Positions 37,020 through 48,925 are shown, counted from the first letter of the stretch. The stretch is DNA of 64,000 nt from Ancylostoma caninum (GCA_037903475.1 JBAJFG010000611.1:186001-250000), one strand, 5' to 3'. Program-made: numbers and translations. Notes: generated by a model not told the origin, from the sequence alone.

Positions 37020-38705
37020 TTATACCTCACACAATGGTATGAACGGCATCAGATCATTGGTTATCGATAAATGCTCATTTCTGTTATTCATTCCACGATT
37101 TCGCTCAGAAATCCAGAGTGCTTCGAGCGCTTTCCTAGCAGATATTTGGTTCGTGAACCAGAATTGTGCACGCTATGGCAAAGTCGTTCCTATTCCTAGT
37201 CAGTCTTCCCTCTGTGTCTCCCAAGAGGCATTATCAAACTTTCCCGTCTTTTCCAACCAAATGTTCATTGAGACGAATATGCGATGGTCGACCGGTATCT
37301 CCAAAGTAGAGTAGTCCAACTGTAGCATTCAATTTGGTGAACCACTCCTGTTTTGGTGCAGTCATCGGTTTTACCGTACGGACAAGTAACGCATTGTTCT
37401 GTTGGACATATTCTGTTGTAGAGTCTATTCCGGACCAATTGTTTTCTGATGTTGTCGCTAGGGGTGTTGACCAAAACGGCGTCATCTTGTGACTGAGCCC
37501 GGATAAGACACTGTTTTATAGCATCGCTTATCCTATTTGAGATAAATGGAATGCACAGTGGAAGTGTTTTAACGCATGCGTGATTTCTGACTTCACTGCG
37601 ATGTCTGTGATTCCGGTGTTCTTGTAGTAAGTAGCCATTTTCGCGGACTATACGTAACAGCAGGCTTCTGGTTTTACGGAGTTCTGCTTCTTCACTACAA
37701 ACCCTTGTTGCTGTTCTGAACATACTACGAATCACCGCGCGCTTAACAGTGGTGAGATGAGCAGACCTGCATGTATTATGATATTCTTAGAACTGTCCTT
37801 GCGGTACCACTTGACTTGGATCACGCCAATGTTCAAATTCAGCTGTGTTTTAAGGAATGGTAGCCAATCCTTACGAGGAGTTTCTCTTGTGAGCTTTATG
37901 AACAGTGAGTGCTGACTAAGTATTTGAGAACATACATCCATTTCTGTTTATGTAGATGTGATCATACAGCAGTCATCGATGTAAAAGTGGAAGAGAGGTC
38001 GCAAAAGCACTGGTTCTTCTATTTCGCTCATAAATTAGAGAGCAACTACCGGCGCTAACCTCTCTCCCAACGCAAGCCCTCTAATCAGGGAGAAATATTT
38101 CCCTGACCACTTGAAAACGTCATAACTAAGGAATTCCTCGACGACTGTCATGATTCTTCCTCTACTGAGAGCCGTAAATCTTAATTTCGTTGCCAAGTAA
38201 TCCCAGAATTTCGTTCAACGCTTGCAATGCGTCGCTGGTTGAGACGTTAGTGTAGAACGATGTCACACCAAATGACTCAATGAAACAACATTGACTGAAA
38301 TCAGTTTTGTGTAAATGGTTAAGGAAATGCTTAGTGTTGGTTAAATGGGAAGGAATTTTGCTAGGGAGCGAAGCCGTCTGCTTCCATTTAGGACTGAAAG
38401 TGATGATAATATTCAAAATTTAGTATCGGCATCAGGGCAAGGTTCAGGCTCTTTAAAGAAGGAGCGTGGAAATGGAGTCGATGGTAGTATCCTTCTACTT
38501 ATGGTAACGGACTGTGGCAAACTGTTACGCCTACATCTGACTCGAAGTTAGCCTCTGAAACGTTGTAGTTCCCCAACGACTTTGCAGATCGTAGATGCGT
38601 TGATACTTTGCGAAGATGCAGAAGATGGTTCGAGGCTAGGGAAGTTTGGGGTGCTATCAGGAACATGAGCATTACCGAGTACTGTCACCCTAGCCGTTCT
38701 AGAAG
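37020..38705 (-). pseudogene. Penelope-like element: reverse transcriptase plus GIY-YIG endonuclease, broken
   Basis: Read on minus, broken frames give the PLE order. N-terminal blocks are VLGNAHVPDSTPNF, NASTICKVVGELQRF and FFKEPEPCPDADTKF. The RT core has TSFYTNVSTSDALQAL, then YFSLIRGLALGERLAPV, then FYIDDC with the catalytic YIDD at 37972-37983. The thumb has DWLPFLKTQLNLN and KWYRKDSSKNIIIHA. A linker with CPTEQCVTCPYGKTDDC leads to the GIY-YIG part (LLYFGDTGRP, RLNEHL; about 37265-37320) and the tail ARKALEALWISE, ending at TAA 37020-37022. A TAA at 37948-37950 just after YIDD, and several frame changes, make it inactive. PLEs prime on DNA cut by the GIY-YIG nuclease. The 5' end is missing or too degraded to place. 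Confidence 0.88.
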
Positions 38706-39026
38706 TCATTGAAATTCCTAGCAACTACAGCCATAATTTAACCCATGATTGAGGTCGAACGCTGGGCAGTGGCGGATCAGTTCATTCCAGTGCTTTTGGA
38801 AGGTCACATTCTACGTGGTAGAGAACAAGCTGCAGGAGAAATGAGAAAGGCAGTAGTGATAATGGTAAAGGGCAAAACCACCTCTACACCATGATCCATG
38901 AAAACCAACCAAGCGAGGTTTAAATCACCGTGAAAAACGAATTGAAAAACTGTACCATAAACTTATTTCTCACGCCAACACATTTGCATTAATGGTTTTC
39001 TGTTACGAAAATTTAGAACTCACATC

Positions 39027-39092
39027 TGAATGAATGGATGAATGGACGAATGAAGGAACAAATAAATGAATAAATAAACAAATGAATAAATG
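39027..39092. repeat. Tetranucleotide microsatellite (GAAT/AATA)n
   Basis: Degenerate GAATG, AATGAATA and AAATAAAC units over about 65 bp, like the repeat at 4931-5035. Confidence 0.85.
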
Positions 39093-42000
39093 CTGTCGTC
39101 CACCGTATGCTGAGAATAACTCTCGATTGAATATTGGTTGAGGGCTTCAACATACGACAATATATAAAGTTGTTCCCATGTAATCTGCGGGTCTGAATTT
39201 AATGAGCATATAATTTTTTGATCCTAATTTCGGAACTTTCTTCTACTGTCACCATACACTTGCTTGAAACGCAGCCGTGATGACGGAAATTGCAGTTGTA
39301 AAAACCAATGGAGAACTACACTTTACTGAGGTGAGAGCTGCTATCAATTTAAAAGCCTCAAACGTTCCTTTCATAGGTGCACGGATAAAGTAAAAACTTT
39401 ATAGCTAAGAGAATCACGTACGTACACAAAGCCGGTGAGGCACATATGCATAGGTGAGCTCCTTTTTTACCACGAAATTTATTCCTCCATAGCATTCTGC
39501 TAGCCGAAAATTGATAGCATGCAATTGAATTTGCATTGAAATACATAAATATTGCTACGGGTCATTGCGAGGGCGACGTAAATCTCAAAACTGTTCCCAT
39601 ATCCGGATATAATATGATTCATGCACTCTATTGTTCTGAAAGGGACCTAGGAAAGCGTCTTCTTAAGTGTTGAAATGAAACTAAAGCAATCGCTATCGCA
39701 AGAGAAATGAAGGATTATGCACGCGAACAGCCAGAGGGCAGACTCAAACAAGTTGTTCTACTACCTTTCATGAAGGCACAAACCAACGATGCACCAACAC
39801 ATAGACTTTGCATGCATAAAGGTCAAGCCAAAAATGGCCTAATGCTGCCTTTATGCGTACATCGGTTCTGTTTTTTTTTTGTGGAGGACCAATATGTGGC
39901 AAATCCGGGCTGTGTGGCTGCGTTTTCAGATGTTCTAAACAGAAGTGACATTAGGGCTAATACAATGTTGACGGAGTAAGAGTTACAGAGTAGTAACTTC
40001 GAAGTTAAGCCGTGAATTCTCGTGATAGTTTCCAAATGTCACAATCGAGTCAGAAACGGCATCGAGTGTTGCTCCCAACGATGTACTTCAGCTTTCTTTT
40101 TAGCTTTGGCAATGTTCTTGAACTCAAAAAAAAACTTTTCCTCTTCTTCCGGTTTGACGTCACTCAGATGCCAAAGCTGCACTGGGAACAGAGAATTAAA
40201 GCGCTAGTACAAGCATAAAAAGCGCAACCATCCTTATGGAGTTTCGCATAAAAAGTCTGGTGAATTCAGAAAATACTAATTCTCATTCTGCTCCTCTTTA
40301 GCACGCGGACATTCGTTGATTTTCTTTCTGGAAAGTACCTTCGATACTCACTCAATGAAAGGCCAGCATGTTGTCACATCTACGTTCTTTACATTACGCA
40401 AAACACCTCAAAAAACTGTGATACAAAACACGGCCGTTTCGCGGAGGTTTTCAGCGAAGGAACAAATAATGAACCTCAGCGGTGACGGAATTGTATTACT
40501 AGTTGGGAAAGTGAGCTGTCAATTCTGATATGCCAGCAATGGACTTCAGCTTCTTATTCTTCACCATTGTTTCGAGGCTCGAAAACTCGGTGGATTGTGT
40601 GAAGTAGCTTGATTAGCCACGAACATGCTGTCCCACCGTAAAAATGCCAGAGGGTAGTTCTTGTGGCATGTAATTTCCATGCTCGATCATCATGGAGCCT
40701 TGCCATTGCCAGATGATTCGAATGATTCGTAAAACTGTCTTCTTTCACATCAGGGTGTTCTGATCACACATAGTTACCAACCCTTCAAACATTGGATCAA
40801 TAGTAAAAACCAGTAAGAAAAGAGTGACGTGACACAATGAAGTTTCAGAGTACTTTCCCAGAGACGAAGGTAAAAAATTTCCGAGCCGAACCGACACAAA
40901 CTGAAGAAGAAAAATCAGTGAATGAATCATGAATGAATGGACTTCCGATGGCTATTCCTTCACAAAATTGAACGACTTTTTATTGATTCAGACGTTCCAA
41001 CTGGTTCATCGTGTTAGATTGCTCGGTTTGGTTGCAGAAGAAGTTCTAAGCATGAAAAACAAACACGTAATGTTGGAAGCTACTAGGTAATTCAATAGAT
41101 TCGCCAAACGTTGTTCCAACGGAGTTTCGTCTATTCCTACATGAAATTTTATCACTACTTGACCGAGAACGAGTTCAAAGAAAAATTGTTTTCCTGGTGG
41201 TGGTGGTAGTTGTGGCAGGAGTGTGATGCTAAGAATCCAGAGGGTGCTTCGCTTCGGAAATGAAGGATTTTAAATCCGTGCCAATTAGAGAGTGAGATCG
41301 CAGAACAAGGTCAATCCAATGGCGACCGCTTCTAAATAATGTTTTTTCTAAATATTTTTATTACTTCCACTGAAGAAGTCCAAATCCTTTGGATTCATTC
41401 CGGATTCTCTCAGAGCTACCTAGTATTTGGACATATATAGCTGTGTAATCTATTCAGCTGTTGCGCAGACGAGCGAGCATTAATTAATGAGAGGACACGA
41501 TGTAGTGTTGTTGTGACACTCTAGGCAAATGAATTTGTCTGCTTTGTGGTATCCCCAGAATTAATCAAGGTAATTCCCTAATTGGATCTTCACTTTCGGA
41601 ACAAATGTTCGCATAAAATGTGCCATTCGTGAGGTCGAAACGATCTTCGTGTTGCAAAATTCCAATGGAACCTGGGATGCTCAAATTGCTAAGGGTTTTT
41701 ATTATTTATATTTTGCTTTTTTATAGAAAAGAGATCTGCAGAAGAGTGCAATTGTTGGAGAAGCTAATAAACTTGCATAACAAATAGTGAATCTACAAGA
41801 ATTTATATATTTAAGCCTTACTAGAACAAAACAACCAGCATTTATTGCGCAAAAAATGCACGAAAACATTGGATGCAGAGTTGGAATAAGTAGCATTTAA
41901 CATCTGACCGTTTTGTCGTTGCTTTCTGGAGTAGCTGGTGAGGTCCGAAAAAGTTTCTTTGGTATCACACGAACACTGCTCATCGCCATAAAGTGTTGCC

Positions 42001-42170
42001 TCATTATGAGCTTTTTGGCAAGTCTGTCCACGGTACTGTTACTATATCATACGGTGTTCGGGCTTCCTCTACCAGTATCTTTCAAGGGCTCCTTCTACCA
42101 GTACTTCCTTTGTCGGTTTCGGCAAATTTAACTCTCGATCCAAAATTCACCTGATTGGAGATTATGAAAA
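39093..42170. other. No firm feature
   Basis: AT-rich. A minus frame at 40554-40748 (contains NHLAMARLHDDRAWK) has protein-like composition, but no clear splice or domain evidence supports it. Nothing else was recognised. Confidence 0.35.
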
Positions 42171-42624
42171 CTCAGGCAAATTGTCGGAAGGACCGCAGCA
42201 GAAAGAGATCGCACTCTTGTGGTTGAGAAGCGAGAGATGCAGGGATAAAAATTTTCGGAAGGACCGCAGCAGAATGTTTTCTGCTGCGGTCCTTCCGAAT
42301 CTCGCTGGAGTGGTTCGGAAGGACCGCAGAAGAATAGATTTGTGTGGGGAAAGATTCGGAAGGACCGCAGCAGGAAACCGGAAGGACCGCAGCAGTTATT
42401 CGGAAGGACCGCAGCAGTTATTCGAAAGGACCGCAGCAGCTATTCGGAAGGATCGCAGCAGCTATTCGGAAGGACCGCAGCAGCTATTCGGAAGGACCGC
42501 AGCAGTTGTTCGGAAGGACCGCAGCAGCTATTCGGAAGATATGCAGCAGGGAACCGGAAGAGCCGCAGGTCACCTGTCGGTTCTTCCGGTTTTCTGCTGC
42601 GGTCCTTCCGAAAAATTGCCTGAG
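42171..42624. mobile_element. Small inverted-repeat element built of 22-bp units
   Basis: The ends are inverse copies: CTCAGGCAAATTGTCGGAAG at 42171 and, read inward from 42624, CTCAGGCAATTTTTCGGAAG. Both run on into GACCGCAGCAGAAA. Inside are about twelve direct copies of the core GGAAGGACCGCAGCAG and two inverse copies (about 42279-42299 and 42592-42611), so the first inverse copy makes a local hairpin with the unit at 42257. Between 42379 and 42540 the units are tandem with a 22-bp period. No transposase is present. It is likely a non-autonomous element with repeated binding-site-like subterminal units. Confidence 0.75.
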
Positions 42625-42720
42625 AATGACAGAATGAGAACGGTCGAGCAGCGTTATGCTGCTTGTTCCGAATGTGATGACGACGAGACTATAGACGGTG
42701 CATTCACGACGGATACTTAA
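42181..42720 (+). other. Three-frame open repeat region, not taken as a gene
   Basis: The 22-bp unit has no stop in any forward frame, so all three frames stay open across the array. Because 22 is not a multiple of 3, each frame cycles through the same three peptide words, RKDRSSY, SEGPQQLF and GRTAAAI, with a 22-residue period. A frame open over 179 codons results. Conservation is at the DNA level and also appears in inverse copies, so I see no reason to call a protein. Confidence 0.7.
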
Positions 42721-45290
42721 CGCGCAGAGGATGGTGCTGGTGTTGCTATCCTGGCCAAAACAAGTAGATACGGAAAAATCAGCAAAAGTGAGAATATGAA
42801 CCTTGCTGGAGTAGATCAAAATTTCCAAAAGAAAACTAGAGTTCTGATAGCTCTACAGAGAATGGTTCCCATTTATAAACAAAGCAGCTGGAAATGCCCA
42901 CCATTACAATGTTAGCGCTTCCAAAAGAGGCACGAACACAGCAGAATGTGTGCCTCGCGAGAATTCTATAACTAAATAATCCCCCGACCCTTACGAGAGC
43001 AAAACATGTAGCTTTACTGCATAAACTACATACAAAAAATGTGCACGAAAACAGCGAGCATCTTCTAAAACCAACAGAAAGTTATGCAAACGTTAGGGAT
43101 CCTTTACACAATATACATATCTCAGTCATTTCCAACAAAATCTTTCTTATTTGCGTTATCGACACTGTTTTCTGGATTCCAGTGAGTTTTTCCAGGACGA
43201 TGGGGAGTGGTTATTACCAAGTATATTCGAGATACGAGGTGCATGTGCACGTATGTATACGCTTGTGGGTAGCAGTAAACACTCATTCTTTTTTGACACT
43301 AAATAACATCGCTGCAAATAACAGGATAAATGATCCTTGTCCGAAAAAAATCATGACGTGTTCGACATAAGAAGTTCAAAATTAGTCCATCCCGTTGAGA
43401 AGCATCAGGCGTAAGAGGTCTTTTCAAAATTGTGGACGGTTTTGTATTAAATTAATAGAATAGGCCTTTGAAAAAGACTTGTTATACAAGCTGATCAACA
43501 AATCAGCGCATTGTCTTAAGATAATATTGTCAAATTTTGCGTCTCTCATATCCAGTTAAGAAAATGAGTCACTATCTTACTTGTGAGACTGGTGACATGT
43601 GCTTAGGTATGTAGAACCAATAAAAGTGTAAGTATATAGAATTCCGGAAATAGTGGCGTTGGGTGGACAATTCTCCAATCCTCTGCAACATCTCGCCGCA
43701 AAACGCGCCAGTGGATGAAAAATTAGATTTTCTTTCCAGACTGTCACACAAACCAAGCAGTTCTGTGAAAAAAGTTCGCTATAGTCGCTATCACGTGCTG
43801 GTGTGAATATGGATCGCTTTATAAGGAACAATATTCTTATAGAAACTATAATAGAAGTAGAAAGAACGCAGAAAAGCATGCGGTACTGGAGAATGAAGCC
43901 GAAGAAGGCTAAAACACTATAAAACACATACTTAATTGTAGTCGTTTATGAGATGGGAAGAAGTTTTGAAAAATTAAATTGGCATGATTCTGAAACAGCC
44001 CCAGATCAAGCTCAGGCGTGGCGAGGTTGTTCGGCTTGTCATTTTCAAACATATAATTACAGAAAAGGTGAGAATTACCTGTAATTTTAGAAGAAAGACA
44101 TCAGTAAATGAAAAAGTGATAGGACGTAGAAAGGGTAAACGGTGTGTAGGTTATACTTTTCCCATAAAAAGTGAGAGAAGCCAGTAGATTGTCGACTATT
44201 AGTTCACAGTTGTTTGAATGAGACGTGCTGAAAACTCCCTGGAAAGTCAGAATGATCTATATCACAGATAGTTTATTGATAGATAACCATTTTTGAGCTT
44301 TCAATGATACGTATGAAATTGTCGAAAGCGAGCAGGGAACTTCAGCCATAGAACTAGAACCGAAATAACGAATGAGTAATTTTTGGAAAGCTGTTTCGGC
44401 AAACAAGTGAAGAAGAGGAAATGGTCGTTATTCGAAAGCAGATTGGACGCTCATATGAGGGATGCTATTAAAAAAACTTCTCCGATCAGCCTATTTATCC
44501 ATTTATTCTTACAGAGTGACAATTCGCAACATGATCCATCATCATACGAAGGTGATGTGATGAATATAACCCAAGAATCACTTCATGGGGTTGCACAGGC
44601 AAAAAAAGACTTCGGACCCAAACAACATAAACCGTTATCTAATAATCCTTCTCAAACCAAATCCGCTTCCACTGTCAGAGAGGTTGTGATAGTATCCATA
44701 AGTAGCATGAGTAGTAGTATAAGAAGTATGAGCACTACTGTGCTGGATTAGAAGTGCTCATGCTACTTGAGCTTGCCACCGTGGCTCATAAAAACTCCAG
44801 AAAAAAATGATTAAAATGAATACTCCAGACGAGAATGTGTCAAGTAATTGAAGGATTCCGAGGGCACCCCTTGCACTCTCAACAGTAAGTGAATTTCCTC
44901 CGGAGAATAGCGAGCGTAACTGAACGTCTCAGTGGCTAATGCCACATATTATGGGAAAAAGGCCAGTTCAGAATCAGCTGAAAACACAACCAGCACACTC
45001 CTCAGCAGCTGAGTATGTAACCAGTTTATCGCTAATGACATCTTGCCAGTAAAATTAAAATGAATTAACTTAGAGTGCCTTTCGCGGAAATTAATTCGGC
45101 TGTTTTCATTCGAATACGCAGCCACGGAACAACATTGACGCCAACGCGCTACATGCTGTTAGTTCTAAACCTGAACTTGAGGTAATAAAACGAAGGATGT
45201 GAACCACTTCAATTCTGGAAGAATTTATGAATGTTATTGGGCATGTTTGACCCTCGGCATTGTTCTAGTAGACGAGGACCAAAATATGTA
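42625..45290. other. No firm feature
   Basis: AT-rich. A plus frame of 122 codons at 44383-44751 is Ser-rich and ends in a small imperfect hairpin (AGTATGAGCACT at 44725 pairing with AGTGCTCATGCTACT at 44753). I do not recognise it as a protein. Confidence 0.35.
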
Positions 45291-46181
45291 TTAGGTTGAT
45301 GCATAATTGATGCGCAACTCCTTTTCTCGACGAAAATGTAATCTTTTTGAATGGCTTTTCATGAAAACAATCCTCTCTTTCCACATAATAAAGGTGCTGT
45401 CGAAAGCCGCATCCAAATCTGCCATAATATGCTCCGTCACTAGGGGAAAAGTTGGAATGCAGCACAGTCATTTCGCGATCTCAGCGAGCCTTGCAAAGAT
45501 GGACCAATCAGCATGGCTGAGTTGCAAGATTGTTCAGATTTATAAATTACGAGCTCTACAAATGAAGAAAGAATAGGTTGGCCATCAAATTCCAAGCACC
45601 AGGAATTTTGGGCAGCCTAGAAGAGGACGAAAGCTTGACAACGAAAATGCTGCCCGAACTCTTCAATATGGGTCATTCGACCATGATTCTTCCTCTCAGG
45701 AGGCATAGAAAAGCATGAAGATTGGCCAAATGGGTCAGCACGAACTCTCAGACAGAAAAAGTGTTCAATTTCCACCGATTTTCTGTAACAAAATGAGTAT
45801 GCTCCATTTTTGAGGAATCCCGTCAATCGAACCTCTCTCCCTTCCTCGGCAAACGTTCCTGGTCGTTCAAATTTGATCGTAGGTCGCTTTCTTCTTCATC
45901 TTCAGGATTGCACATTCCTAGTTGAAGCACTCAATAATCTTTCGACTCGGCTCTGCCGCTTTTTGTTCAGACAAAATTTCGTTGAGATCGCTGAATGACT
46001 GTGCTGCATTTCAATCTTTCCTGAAGTGGTAGAGCATGAGATGGTGAATGTGAATGCGATTTTCGATAGCACCGTTACTGAATGAAATAAGAGGATTATT
46101 TATATGCAAGAACAGGTCGCATTAATTTTCAACGAGAAAAGAAGTCGCGAAAAAAGCCGCATTAGTTATGCACCAACCTAA
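45291..46181. mobile_element. Palindromic mariner-like element, copy 2 (891 bp)
   Basis: TA-flanked ends are TTAGGTTGATGCATAATTGA at left and, read inward from the right, TTAGGTTGGTGCATAACTAA. The left half on plus keeps mariner N-terminal pieces: NMLRH, NAAQSFRDL, then a helix-turn-helix region reading roughly GHSTMILPLRRHRKA before LAKWVS, the block known as LGKWVPHEL in mariners (here frames change). The right half on minus keeps HLMLYHF, NAAQSFSDLNEILSE. So both halves derive from the transposase N-terminal half and face each other. It is the same structure as 24203-25091 and inactive by itself. Confidence 0.8.
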
Positions 46182-46189
46182 TAGTATAT

Positions 46190-46240
46190 ACAGGGTGGGC
46201 CATAAGTTATTGTTTATCGTTTGCCGGCTTATTTCTCTAT
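46190..46240. repeat. Isolated DNA-transposon terminus (ACAGGGTGGGCC type)
   Basis: ACAGGGTGGGCCATAAGTTA follows TAT only 8 bp after the palindromic mariner ends. It matches the terminus at 33821. A minus-strand frame (46255-46587) lies inside it, but I cannot match it to a transposase. No partner terminus was found. Confidence 0.4.
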
Positions 46241-46718
46241 AATAGAGCCATGTTTTACAATGTGCTAGGACTTGCTAAATAGAGCTGGATTTGATCTATT
46301 TTCTGATCATAAGCACACCCCGAAGACTTGCGAGGTAACGAAAAAAATGTTTCGGAAAGTTCCAGTTTTTTTCGATGCCGCCAAATGCACTGATTTAACC
46401 CGCAATTTCCAGGCAAAACAGCAAAAAAAAAAAACCAATTTCTGGCTACAATTTCAGGTGGGATAAAAGACTGTCTCGTGTTCTCGATGATGATTGCGAG
46501 AAGTATATCCGAATTCCACTCAAGATCGGTGTTGATAACAGCACAGAACGAGGTTGTTCCAAAAGTTGCTTCGATAAGAAAAACCAATCCGTAGGTCTTG
46601 AGGGGTACAGCTAGTCCCTATCCGGGCCTATTGATGGAATGTTCAAGTTTCAGATCACATTCTCTTAATGGTTGTTATCCTGTCTTCAACCAGTAAATAA
46701 ATAGGTAAGGAACCGAAT

Positions 46719-46852
46719 GTAACTTCGACCAAGATTCTCTATGTATTCCGTATGAGCAAAAAAATCATTTATAGCTTATAACTTTAGCTTGTAACTTCGA
46801 CCAAGATTCTCTATGTATTCCGTATGAGTAAAAAAATCATTTATAGCTTATA
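46719..46852. repeat. 72-bp tandem duplication (two copies)
   Basis: 46719-46790 and 46791-46852 share GTAACTTCGACCAAGATTCT and the following 40 bases with one clear substitution. The second unit lacks the last ten bases. Such low divergence suggests a recent duplication. Confidence 0.9.
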
Positions 46853-48358
46853 GCACTTATAAAATCAGTTATATCATTGTAGTTTCCACCGAGCAACAAG
46901 TGAATTTGCATGGAGTTGTAGTTTACATCAGATACTGCTACCGAAATTTATCTACTAGTTTAGTGGGTTCCTTCTCTCTCTTCACAAACCCACCTACATA
47001 GCCATGCATGTATAGACGTGATGAAAACGGTAGAAGACTAGTTCTTCTCAATGAAATGATTGAATTCGTTTTTACATCAGTTTTCGCACTACAAACATCA
47101 GCTAAGGCATCTAGAGGCGACACAGATAATGTAGAATTTAAAAGGAACATTTTTTTCCATAGAAGCAAGAAAGGAAGCGGAAGAAATTAACAAAGGAGCA
47201 CAAAGTATGAGCTCTGTGCATTCTAATGAAAACAAACTAATGCTTATCTACTTTGACGGTTGCGTGAGATGTAATGGAACATACACATACATATCCAGAG
47301 GAGCTTTTGATTATTTCATAGAACTAATTAATGACGCCTTCAGAGAATAAATCTTGCTTGAAAATATAACATGGAACGACCACCTTCGACTTTCTCATTG
47401 TCATACCCTTAAAACGTCTGTTGAACGAAAGGAAACTTTTTCATTCCCCTCTTAAAGAAGAGGAGAGGGTAGCGCTCAGCACACTCTTCAACGAAAAAAA
47501 CTAGTGATAGGTGGAACTCTATGCTTTATCACAAAATGAATAGATCATGTGAAGGTACATTAAGATGACAAAAAACAGCCGAAAAATAGGTTTCGGCTGT
47601 GAATTGCGCGTCTATTTTTGAAGTAAAGACTGGCGATGGCAGTGGTCGGGTAGGAGACAATGGGAATTCTACCCCACACAGTGAATGCCTAGTAGAATGA
47701 GGGAGTGGTGTTTTTGTTAAGAGGAGATGAGACGGAAAACAGAAAGCATGAGTTACTTCATCAGTCCCGAAACAAAAAAAAAACACAAATAGGAGTTCAG
47801 TCATTATAAATGTGTGATTTCTGGATCACAGGAGCTCCTGTATTTGAAGAAAACCAACATGAGGTTTTTACATTGATTATGTGATTAGTATTAGGGGCGT
47901 AACGCCTTAACAATACTCAAGTGAAGGAGTTCCAACAAATCGAGAAAAATTTCTCAAAGTGAAGTATTAGAAAGACGTAATGATTACATGACTATGACAA
48001 TGTTGCAAGTATGCTGCCCGAGGCCTATGCATAGCTGGAAATGAAGCAGAAAACACCAATATCCAGAAACTACATTTTCAATCCGCTACAAGCATGATCG
48101 GCCCCATTGTACTTCAGCAGCCCCACTATCGACCCTAAGCTCGAAATAATGATTTCTCCAGAAACTTGTATACAGGCATAGTCGAGGGGAACGAATACTA
48201 TACTCAAATAGTATCGATTTCACTGACGTTTTCAACTTCGATCGATCTTTCAAACCTCTCTAAAAATTTGTAGAGGTTTTTGAGGGTGTTGGTCGCAAAT
48301 ATAGTCAGCGTTTTGCATTATAATCTCGATTTTGTCGATTCTCTCCAAAATCGCTGTA
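46853..48358. other. No feature seen
   Basis: AT-rich. The frame at 47529-47804 minus is short and unremarkable. No repeat or RNA gene was recognised. Confidence 0.35.
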
Positions 48359-48925
48359 GGGCGGTGGGCACCATTCGGCAAGTTCTGCAACAAAATTTCG
48401 AAGTAAAGAATTTTCGCCCAAACTTCGCCTAGTGGGGGGGGGGGTATTTGAGGTGCTGAACACGAATATCGTATCCGTTTTGCAGCAGGGCTCCTTTTTT
48501 GTAGGGTTACGGTAGATACGGTACCTCAAAGAATCCTCTCAAATTTCGCATAGAGGGGTTGTTCTGGGCGTTGATCACGAATATTGCATTCATTTGTACC
48601 GTAACCTCATTTTCATATAGAAACGGCAAGTATACGGTAGGAAATCGGTAGAAAATGCCGATTTCGGGAAAAAATGGAGGAGGTATGCAAAATAGAGTTG
48701 ATATACGTGATCAGCGCCTAAAACAACCTCTCTATGCAAAACTTGAGTGGGTTACCGTATCCACGGTACGTCTACCGTAACCCTACAAAAACGGAATTAC
48801 GGTACAAAATGGATACGATATTCGTGTTCAGCATCTCAAATAAATCCCCCCCCCTTTACTCCAAATTGGGCAAAAAAATTCTCATCGAAATCTTGGTGCA
48901 GAACTAGCCGAATAGTACCAGGCGG
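48359..48925. mobile_element. Long near-continuous palindrome (about 565 bp)
   Basis: The left half 48359-48640 and right half 48648-48925 are diverged reverse complements almost to the centre. The centre itself is an inverse pair around GAAATCGGTAGAAAATGCCG. Shared words include GCTGAACACGAATATCGTAT, TTTTTGTAGGGTTACGGTAG and TTGATCACG/CTGATCACG. Matching G and C runs (about 48433 and 48848) sit at mirror positions. There is no coding capacity. It is probably a foldback MITE. No target duplication could be fixed. Confidence 0.8.

Noticed and set aside
38900..38960. Mariner fragment suggested by AAATCACCGTGAAAAA
   Set aside because: The match to the mariner interior at about 13515 is only about 20 bases, too short to annotate.
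42357..42540. CRISPR-like array of short repeats
   Set aside because: The units are 22 bp head-to-tail with no unique spacers, the DNA is eukaryotic, and inverse copies are present. It is a tandem repeat within an element.
42181..42828. Long open frames on both strands read as repeat proteins
   Set aside because: The 22-bp unit is stop-free in every forward frame, and the minus-strand frame (42484-42828) is its mirror. Nothing favours one frame.
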